Source: Deltaproteobacteria bacterium RBG_13_61_14 (GTDB lineage: Bacteria > RBG-13-61-14). From it: a stretch of 17,029 bases of DNA. Where the stretch lies: assembly GCA_001797815.1 (NCBI GenBank), contig MGQK01000130.1, positions 1 through 17,029 of the forward strand, read 5' to 3'. The notes beneath the pieces were generated by a model. That model was not told the origin of the DNA and made no database searches. It saw nothing but the letters and a program-made list of their open reading frames with translations. A program made the translations under genes and the position numbers. Shown here piece after piece: positions 11,651 to 17,029 of the stretch; within the stretch, counting starts at the first letter, position 1, and the number at the start of each line of letters is the position of its first letter.

Positions 11651-13264
11651 CTATTCGAAATGATAGATGGTGGAAAGCAGGAAAGAGTGCTGCTGCACGT
11701 CGCCCCGCTCGATCTGGGCCAGGCGGGTGCCGGCGGCGTTGGTGGTGGTGATCAGGTCCACATCGTTGGCAAACCGGTAAATGTAAGCCGCGTCGACAAT
11801 GATCCCTTTCCAGGCAAAGCCGGCGCCCAGGGTGCCGCCCCAATAATTCTGAGGAGATTTTTCGGCCGGCTGGGGATCGTAAAACGCGCCGGCCCGGAGC
11901 GGGACCGCGTATTTTTCCCGGATGAAGATATACTCGGCGCCGAGGCGGACGGTGGCGGTCGGGTCCACCCCGGACTCGCTCCGGCGGAGCCCGCTCACCG
12001 CGCTGAAAGTTTCCTTGCGCCGCCGGCCGGTGAGAGGATCGGTCACTATCATCTCGGTGGTAAAGGTATCCCAGCGGACCAAGGTGGCGTCGGCCTCCAT
12101 GCTGAAGGCGTCGGAGAAGCGGTTGGCGACGCCAAGCCCGAAGGAGTCGGGGAAGTGCATGGTGATGTCTTCAGAGAAATGGCTGCGGGTGGCGGAACCG
12201 ATCTGCTGAAAGGTATCGCCCACCAGGCGCGACTGGGTCTGGAGGTATTCATATTTCCACTTCACGTCCGCGTCAAAGCCGGAGCGCCAGACCAGGCCCA
12301 CGCTGGTGCGGCCGGTGACCTTGGCGAGCAGCCCGAGGTTGAAGTTCTGGCCCCGGAACCGGAACCTCTCGTCAATCTTGAGATGCGAGCGGGTGACCGT
12401 GGGCACGCCCGGCGCGGGAAAGCCGACATCAATCCCGGGATCGTATTCCAGGTTCAGGTTCAGGTCCTGGAAGGTGAAGCTGTTGTTCTGCTCGAACACG
12501 GTCTGGCGCTGTTCGGTGGTGCGGGTGTAGCCCCGGTTGACAAAGCCGTCCATCCAGAAGTTGTAGGTGAAGCCAAGGGAGAACCTGGGAATGATCTGGA
12601 CGGCGAAAGCCGGCGCCACCGCCCCGATGTCGCCGGTCTGGGTGACCTCCTGGCGCAGCGCCTGGACCCGCTTGACGTCCTGGTTGACCACGCCCAGGTA
12701 AAAGTCATCGGTAGGATCCGTGGGCGTGCCCGCGGTGCAAGGCACCATCACCGGGGTCGGGCCGGAAAAGTCCCAGCAGGGGTGGCCGGAGAAATCGGCA
12801 GAGCCGTAGGCCACCTGGCTCGGCACCAGGCCGGCCAGGTTCCGCTCCAGGTGGTAGTTGAAATCGAACAGCCGCTGGTAGTTGAGGCTGACCACAAAGT
12901 TCTTTTCCTTGATGGAAAAGGGATAGGAGGCGGCGATGTAGTTAAAGGCGTAGGAAGTAAAGGACTGGTCGTCCTCATCCCGGTAAAGCCGGGCCTGCCC
13001 CTCCGAGCTTCCCACCACCGCGGCCTCGGGTTTCTCCAAAATCACCAGGGCCGCGGGATTCCAACTGGCCGCGGTGCCGTCGTCGGCGGTGGCGATGAAA
13101 GCGCCGGCCTGGCCCATGGCCCGCGCGCCCGAGCCGACCGGAGAGGGCGCGCTGGTAATGGTGAAGTCCAAGACCTGGGCCTGGGCCCCGAAGGCGAGAA
13201 GGCCCGCAATCAGCGCCGCCAGCGCGGTTCCCTTTTTCCAATTCATCCTGATGACCAAAGTCAA
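11651..13264 (-). CDS. OMPP1/FadL-PorV-like outer-membrane beta-barrel protein
   Basis: The N-terminus is a signal peptide (MNWKKG, then a hydrophobic run ending GAQA) followed by the family hallmark SPVGSGARAMGQAGAFIATA and DDGTAASWNPAAL at about residues 35-67, counted from the ATG at 13246. The rest alternates aromatic and polar residues in amphipathic strands and ends in a strand closing TIYHFE, as expected for a barrel of about 510 mature residues, a usual size for the family. FadL members transport hydrophobic compounds; PorV-like members serve as secretion shuttles; the sequence does not decide. The start is unsettled: AAGGAGG lies 6 nt from a TTG at 13264, 12 nt from a TTG at 13258 and 24 nt from the ATG at 13246. 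I list the TTG at 13264; all three keep the signal peptide. The gene follows the cyclase-CHAT gene after 121 bp. Confidence 0.87.
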   Translation of the reverse strand: MTLVIRMNWKKGTALAALIAGLLAFGAQAQVLDFTITSAPSPVGSGARAMGQAGAFIATADDGTAASWNPAALVILEKPEAAVVGSSEGQARLYRDEDDQSFTSYAFNYIAASYPFSIKEKNFVVSLNYQRLFDFNYHLERNLAGLVPSQVAYGSADFSGHPCWDFSGPTPVMVPCTAGTPTDPTDDFYLGVVNQDVKRVQALRQEVTQTGDIGAVAPAFAVQIIPRFSLGFTYNFWMDGFVNRGYTRTTEQRQTVFEQNNSFTFQDLNLNLEYDPGIDVGFPAPGVPTVTRSHLKIDERFRFRGQNFNLGLLAKVTGRTSVGLVWRSGFDADVKWKYEYLQTQSRLVGDTFQQIGSATRSHFSEDITMHFPDSFGLGVANRFSDAFSMEADATLVRWDTFTTEMIVTDPLTGRRRKETFSAVSGLRRSESGVDPTATVRLGAEYIFIREKYAVPLRAGAFYDPQPAEKSPQNYWGGTLGAGFAWKGIIVDAAYIYRFANDVDLITTTNAAGTRLAQIERGDVQQHSFLLSTIYHFE

Positions 13265-13270
13265 CCTGCC

Positions 13271-13277
13271 CCTCCTT
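13271..13277 (-). promoter_or_regulatory. Ribosome binding site of the beta-barrel gene, favouring a TTG start
   Basis: AAGGAGG on the minus strand is a perfect anti-16S match. Its spacing is ideal (6 nt) for TTG at 13264, tolerable (12 nt) for TTG at 13258 and too long (24 nt) for the ATG at 13246. This points to a non-ATG start, adding MTLVIR before the ATG-encoded Met. Confidence 0.65.
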
Positions 13278-13296
13278 AATCCGGTCCCAGAGATTG

Positions 13297-13332
13297 CGAA
13301 TGCCTTCACCCCGCTGGGAGCAAAGGCATTCG
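13297..13332 (-). promoter_or_regulatory. Perfect 10-bp stem hairpin in the leader of the barrel gene
   Basis: CGAATGCCTT and AAGGCATTCG pair perfectly around a 16-nt loop, which can itself fold (TCCC with GGGG). The hairpin ends 19 nt before the ribosome binding site of the barrel gene. No U-tract follows, so it is not an intrinsic terminator. It could be an mRNA processing or stability element, or a protein-binding palindrome. Confidence 0.6.
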
Positions 13333-13357
13333 TCCAAGACAGATGCTCTCGGCCTGG

Positions 13358-13376
13358 CCCCTGCCGGAAGCAGGGG
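13358..13376 (-). other. GC-rich hairpin just after the cyclase-CHAT stop codon
   Basis: CCCCTGC and GCAGGGG form a perfect 7-bp stem with a TTCCG loop on the minus strand, starting about 9 nt after the TAA at 13388-13386. The following bases (CCAGGCC) contain no T-run, so a classic rho-independent terminator is unlikely. Transcript stabilisation or partial attenuation between the two genes is possible. Confidence 0.5.
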
Positions 13377-13385
13377 AGACCGTGC

Positions 13386-16300
13386 TTACTGCACCACTTC
13401 TTCGACTTTCATGTCCTTCCTGGCCGCGCCGGACACAACCTTGGCATAGGCCAGCTCGTCTTCCACCCCGGTCACTTCCAGGATGCCCACGGGATTGCGC
13501 TTGGTCAGGCTCTTGCCCGCCACCTGCAACACCTGTTCTTCCAGCAGGTTGAGCTTGGTGCCCGAGGTCAGGCCGGCCTTGCTCCCCAGGTTCAGCACCA
13601 CGCTGCCGTCCTTTTCCACCGCGGCCACGATCCCCCGCAGCGGGTAGGCCTTGCGCACCTTGGCCACCAGCTCCTTGGTAATCGCGTCCGCGATCTGGGC
13701 GGGCTTGGCCGCGGCCAAGAGCGGCTTGGGCGTGACCGCCACCTTGACCTGGGTGGTCTCGGTCTCGATCAGGCGCAGGCTGACCTGGGTCTCGTTGGCG
13801 TAGCGGAGGATGGCGCCGGTCGCGATCAGCCGGGCGGAGAAGAGCCGGCCCAGTTTCAACCGGGTCTCTTCGCTGGCCAGCACCGAGCTGGACAGGTTCA
13901 ATTCCGAGATGATCTTGTCAATCTTCTCGCGCTCCACCACTTCCATCCGGCCGGTCGTCCGCAGCGCGTCGTTGACCGCCAGTTGAATGAAATCGTCCTC
14001 CCCTTCCATCTGGGCGGCCCGGCCCTTGGCCGTGAAATCAATGAAAGTCAAGGTCAAAGGCTTGGAAGTCCATTCTTCCCCCGGACCGGCCGGCATGGCC
14101 ATCTGGCCCTTCTTATACCGATCCACCAGCTCGTCCACGGTCTTGTTCAGGTTGGCCTGGTAGGCCTTGTCCCCGGCCAGCTTCTGCATGTTCATTGCCT
14201 CGGCCAGGAGCCGGGTGGCCATGGCGTCGCCGGGGCTGGCCGAGAGCGCGGTCTGGAACGCGGTCTGGGCCTGGGCGGCATTGCCCAGGGAGAGCAGCTT
14301 CGAACCCAGGTTCATGGCCGCTTCCACGTTGCCGCCGTCGGCCTCCACCGCGGCCTGGTAATTCTGCACGGCCTGGGCGCTGTTGCCCTGGCCGGAGTAA
14401 ATCCGGCCCAGCTTGACAAAGGCCTCGGCTTTTTCCGCGGGACTGCCCTGGCGGGCCTGAACCGCCTGCTGGTATTGGCTGATCGCCGTTGCCATATCGC
14501 CGTTATCAAGGGCGGTATTGCCCGCGACCAGGTATTCGGCCGCGCCTTGGCCGCCGAGGACTCCGCTCTGATAGGCGAGCAGGCCGGCGATGCCCAGGAC
14601 CGCGATGACAATCAACGCGAGCAGGGCTTTCATGCCGGTTGACATGCCGGACTTGGCGCCGAAGGCTACGGTCTCACCGCCGCGCATGACCACGGGTTGG
14701 CCGGGGGCCATGTAAACGGGATAAGCGCCGGGAGGAGGAGTGGGGACTTCGGCCTTGGCCTCCCCGGCGGCTTCCTCGGCCTCCGCAACCTCGGCGAGAT
14801 AACTGAAGGTCGGATCACCATAAAGCATATAGGAGGCCCAGACGATCGTTTCTTCGCCGTATTTGTCAATCAGGTGCAGACGGGCCTTGCGCACGGCTTC
14901 GCCGATGGACCGGCCGGCCATCACCTCGCGGTAAAAGGCCTGGGCGAACTCGAGACCGGGCTCGTCGAGGATATCCCAGAAAGTCCCGATGTAGTGCTGG
15001 ACGCCGGAGACCAGGAAAGCGTTGGCCAGGCCGAAGATCTCCCGCTCATAATCGGCCTTGATCTGCCAGGTATCGGTCTGGCCGGAGGCGCAGGAATTGG
15101 CAAAGACGAAAGCGGGCATGGGCTTTTTCCCGGCCATGGCCCGGATCTCCGCGCTGGAGAGCTTGCCGTCGGAGAGCAGCCAGCCGGACTTCTCCGGGTT
15201 CTGGGTATCATAGTCGGTGTGACCGGCGTAATGGATAACGTCGTAGTCGCGCAGCTTGTTCTTGGCAAAGTTGCTGTCAATCTCCGAGGCCTTGAGGTTG
15301 GCGGAGATCAACTCGTGCTCCGGGTCGAGGAGGTCGCGGATGGCCTGGCCCTCGGTGCGGCTGGAGGGCAGGTCGCCCCGGGGGTCGGCCAGGATCAGCA
15401 TCTTGAGCGGCTTGGCAATGTGCCGGCTGGCGGCCTCGGCCACGCGCTGGCGGGTGGCCACGATCCGGCCCATGCTGTAGCGCTGGCAGAGGAACTGGGT
15501 GCCGTCGAAGAGCAGTTCCCAGGGGATGTGGACCAACTGGTCGTCCATCCGGATCACCAGGTCCTCGGCCTCGCTGTGGCCGATCTTCTCCTTGGCCTCC
15601 GGGGTGAGCAGGTGGTCGAACAGCCGCTGCCCGACGGCCTGCAACTGCTTGAGGATCTCCTTGGTGATCTTGCCCCGCTTGTTGGCCCGGTTCAATAAGT
15701 TCACGATCTCCTCGCAGGCCTCGCGGATCACGGCGTCATTGAGCTTCTGGGTGTCGTATTGCTGGACCGTCTTCTCCTCGCCCCGGGCCCGCTCGAACAC
15801 GCTCACCTTCATCTTGTCGGCCTCGCGGGAGACGTGCAGCTCGATCACCCGGCCCTTGATCACCTTGCCCCGCTTGTCCGAAGCCCGGCGGGTGCCGGTC
15901 TTCTTGAACTCTTCTTCGGACACCAACTGCTCTTCGCTCCAGATCACCCGGTAGAGCTTGACCGGCTCGGTCTTGCCCTTGGCCTCGGTCTCGCCGAAGA
16001 AGCGGCAAATGATGTCGTCGGACTTGCGCACCTGCTTGTAGAGGTCCTCCGAGATCAGGACTTGGCCGGCGTCGGCCGTGGACTCGACCCGCGCCGCCAG
16101 GTTGACCGCGTCGCCGAAGACGTCGTTCTCCTCGATCACGGCCGGCCCGTAGTTGAGCCCCATCCGCACCCCGATCCGCTTGTGCTTCTGGTCCTGGCTC
16201 TTGTTGTGCTCATCCAGGACCTTCTGCATCTCCATGGCGGCGAGGACGCCCTGGACCGGGTCCTCGAACATGGCCATGATCGCGTCGCCGATGGTCTTGA

Positions 16301-16610
16301 CCACCTTGCCCCCGTGCCCGGTGATGCTGGGGAAAAGAAGCTCGTTGTGCCGCTGGACCATGGCCCGGCCTTCCACGTCGCCGTAGGTCTCGAAGAAGGC
16401 GGTGGACCCCTTGATGTCCGTGAACAGGATGGTGACGTTGCGCTGGAACTTATCCTTGATCATCTGGTCCAGTTGCCGCTGCTGATCTTCCAGCTTCATC
16501 CGGGCCTGCAGGATCTCGTTCACCGAGCGGGGAAGGGATTCTTCCCCCTTCGCCCCCGATGAGCCCTCAGCCCCGGGTTGGACCTTATCCTTGGTGTCTT
16601 GATCCGCCAT
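13386..16610 (-). CDS. Class III adenylate cyclase - CHAT protease - TM - TPR - CsgG-like fusion (1074 aa)
   Basis: After a charged N-terminus and a short predicted coiled coil (about 28-55), residues 56-225 form a class III cyclase domain with all key positions: metal ligands D65 (FTDIKG) and D109 (KTIGDAIMA), adenine-selecting K105 and D163 (NDVFGDAVN), transition-state N170 and R174 (NLAAR). ATP to cAMP is thus predicted. Residues about 250-605 form a CHAT caspase-like domain with H464 (IHYAGH) and C507 (ANSCASG) as the dyad, and the typical ending WASYMLYGDP. A linker and one membrane helix (about 661-680) follow, then about three TPRs (690-795), a CsgG-like domain (850-985; MEVVEREKIDKIISELNLS, KLGRLFSARLIATG) and a beta-domain. 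Expected topology is cyclase and CHAT in the cytoplasm, TPR to C-terminus in the periplasm. ATG at 16610 follows AAAGGAG by 9 nt. The CHAT substrate is unknown. Confidence 0.93.
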   Translation of the reverse strand: MADQDTKDKVQPGAEGSSGAKGEESLPRSVNEILQARMKLEDQQRQLDQMIKDKFQRNVTILFTDIKGSTAFFETYGDVEGRAMVQRHNELLFPSITGHGGKVVKTIGDAIMAMFEDPVQGVLAAMEMQKVLDEHNKSQDQKHKRIGVRMGLNYGPAVIEENDVFGDAVNLAARVESTADAGQVLISEDLYKQVRKSDDIICRFFGETEAKGKTEPVKLYRVIWSEEQLVSEEEFKKTGTRRASDKRGKVIKGRVIELHVSREADKMKVSVFERARGEEKTVQQYDTQKLNDAVIREACEEIVNLLNRANKRGKITKEILKQLQAVGQRLFDHLLTPEAKEKIGHSEAEDLVIRMDDQLVHIPWELLFDGTQFLCQRYSMGRIVATRQRVAEAASRHIAKPLKMLILADPRGDLPSSRTEGQAIRDLLDPEHELISANLKASEIDSNFAKNKLRDYDVIHYAGHTDYDTQNPEKSGWLLSDGKLSSAEIRAMAGKKPMPAFVFANSCASGQTDTWQIKADYEREIFGLANAFLVSGVQHYIGTFWDILDEPGLEFAQAFYREVMAGRSIGEAVRKARLHLIDKYGEETIVWASYMLYGDPTFSYLAEVAEAEEAAGEAKAEVPTPPPGAYPVYMAPGQPVVMRGGETVAFGAKSGMSTGMKALLALIVIAVLGIAGLLAYQSGVLGGQGAAEYLVAGNTALDNGDMATAISQYQQAVQARQGSPAEKAEAFVKLGRIYSGQGNSAQAVQNYQAAVEADGGNVEAAMNLGSKLLSLGNAAQAQTAFQTALSASPGDAMATRLLAEAMNMQKLAGDKAYQANLNKTVDELVDRYKKGQMAMPAGPGEEWTSKPLTLTFIDFTAKGRAAQMEGEDDFIQLAVNDALRTTGRMEVVEREKIDKIISELNLSSSVLASEETRLKLGRLFSARLIATGAILRYANETQVSLRLIETETTQVKVAVTPKPLLAAAKPAQIADAITKELVAKVRKAYPLRGIVAAVEKDGSVVLNLGSKAGLTSGTKLNLLEEQVLQVAGKSLTKRNPVGILEVTGVEDELAYAKVVSGAARKDMKVEEVVQ

Positions 16611-17029
16611 GACTCCCCTCTCCTTTCATGTTCAAGGAAATCTTCCCGATTTCTTTTCCGGATTGGAAAATATTCAACCGGTATTTGCCAAAACGGACGT
16701 TCTCGAAGACCACCTGGCCTTCGTCGTCAACTAAATAGCTCTCCAGCTCCCGGGCCGCGGCGAACATGCTCACCCGCAAGCCCCGCGGCGGCCGGGCGCC
16801 TTCCAGCTCGCGCACCCGCACCGTGATCTCGCTCCGGTCCGGCTTCACCTTCTCCACTTCCACCTCGGCCTTGTAAGGCGGGAACACCTTGGCAAAGGTT
16901 ACCAGGGTTTCGGAGACCGCCTGCTTTTCGGAGCGGACCATCTCCGGGATGGCCCGGGTGTAGCTCACCGCCTCGCCCGCGCCCCGGATCACCTCGGCCA
17001 CCCCTTGACCGAACTTGATCACAATATCC
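16585..17029 (-). CDS. Unrecognised protein, 3' part, ending in a Cna-B-like beta-domain
   Basis: The frame is open to the window edge. A GTG at 17022 could start it, but no ribosome binding site is visible in the seven bases before it and the codons further upstream (Ile, Asp) remain open, so I treat it as 5'-truncated. The visible part has an amphipathic helical stretch (GQGVAEVIRGAGEAV) then beta-rich sequence. About 50 residues near the end (GLRVSMF, ESYLVDDEGQVVFENVRFGKY, LNIFQSGKEIG) resemble a small prealbumin-like or Cna-B-like sandwich. No membrane segment or catalytic motif was seen. Its stop lies 26 bp inside the next gene, indicating translational coupling with the cyclase-CHAT gene. 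In such contexts the leading gene is often regulatory, but nothing in this part proves it. Confidence 0.72.
   Translation of the reverse strand, partial: DIVIKFGQGVAEVIRGAGEAVSYTRAIPEMVRSEKQAVSETLVTFAKVFPPYKAEVEVEKVKPDRSEITVRVRELEGARPPRGLRVSMFAAARELESYLVDDEGQVVFENVRFGKYRLNIFQSGKEIGKISLNMKGEGSHGGSRHQG
16620..16626 (-). promoter_or_regulatory. Ribosome binding site of the cyclase-CHAT gene, inside the preceding gene
   Basis: AAAGGAG on the minus strand lies 9 nt before the ATG at 16610 and within the last codons of the upstream frame, whose stop is at 16585. The 26-bp overlap suggests coupled translation. Confidence 0.7.

Noticed and set aside
11640-11843. Upstream extension of the 712-aa protein to the ATG at 11843
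   Set aside because: The added residues lie wholly inside the end of the barrel gene and are basic, out-of-frame-type sequence; the ATG at 11639 has a ribosome binding site and a proper signal peptide.
13265-13309. ATG at 13309 as start of the barrel protein
   Set aside because: It lies inside the leader hairpin, has no ribosome binding site seen upstream and would put a non-signal stretch before the signal peptide.
13358-13376. Rho-independent terminator after the cyclase-CHAT gene
   Set aside because: The stem is perfect, but the bases after it contain no T-run, so intrinsic termination is unlikely.
11660-16562. Plus-strand open frames under the barrel, scaffold and cyclase-CHAT genes (for example 11660-13279, 13074-14642, 14697-15698)
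   Set aside because: GC-rich antisense frames opposite genes with clear domain content; their products are low-complexity Gly/Val/Leu/His sequences with no motif.
13386-16610. Cyclase plus protease read as an anti-phage (Pycsar- or CBASS-like) defence module
   Set aside because: The cyclase keeps the Lys/Asp pair of ATP-specific enzymes, the protein is membrane-anchored with a periplasmic half, and the neighbours are envelope proteins and not a cyclic-nucleotide-activated effector.
1-17029. tRNA, rRNA, insertion sequence or integrase genes
   Set aside because: None recognised: no transposase or integrase motifs and no tRNA-like segment, and the only non-coding gaps are about 11, 96 and 121 bp.

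Overview
The window is GC-rich bacterial DNA in which every supportable gene lies on the minus strand. The gene content points to a Gram-negative, probably uncultured bacterium of the former Deltaproteobacteria (Myxococcota-like) or a similar large-genome lineage. The evidence is an outer-membrane beta-barrel of the OMPP1/FadL-PorV kind, several Sec signal peptides, a giant secreted calcium-binding repeat protein, and a cyclase-CHAT-TPR fusion. The taxonomic call is inference only.

Reading in the direction of transcription (right to left) there are five genes. (1) 17029-16585 is the 3' part of an unrecognised gene ending in a small beta-sandwich-like domain; it overlaps the next start by 26 bp. 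(2) 16610-13386 encodes a 1074-residue protein with a class III adenylate cyclase, a CHAT cysteine-protease domain, one membrane helix, TPRs, a CsgG-like domain and a C-terminal beta-domain. (3) 13264-11651 encodes an outer-membrane beta-barrel, after a 121-bp leader with two perfect hairpins. (4) 11639-9501 encodes an exported protein with TPR-like helices, three Ig-like segments, a CsgG-like domain and a C-terminal beta-domain, 11 bp after the previous stop. (5) 9404 to beyond base 1 is one uninterrupted frame of at least 3134 codons, exceeding half of the window. It encodes a secreted multidomain protein whose C-terminus lies outside the window.

The giant protein carries, in order: a signal peptide; an unassigned beta-rich domain; thrombospondin type 3 (TSP3) calcium repeats; a dockerin-like EF-hand pair; an invasin-like Ig domain; three tandem Cys-containing Ig-like domains; a second TSP3 block; a seven-repeat predicted beta-propeller; a cohesin-like domain followed directly by a second dockerin-like pair; four copies of a Cys-containing repeat I cannot assign; another Ig-like domain; two jelly-roll-like domains; a carboxypeptidase-regulatory-like domain; and a third TSP3 block running off the window.

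The genes probably work together. Genes 2 and 4 end in homologous modules (CsgG-like plus beta-domain), one tethered in the inner membrane and one exported, with an outer-membrane barrel gene between them and a giant surface protein after them. My working hypothesis is an envelope-spanning signalling and surface-display system, in which a periplasmic sensor module is coupled in one polypeptide to cAMP synthesis and a caspase-like protease in the cytoplasm. The domain reading is well supported; the system-level function is inference.
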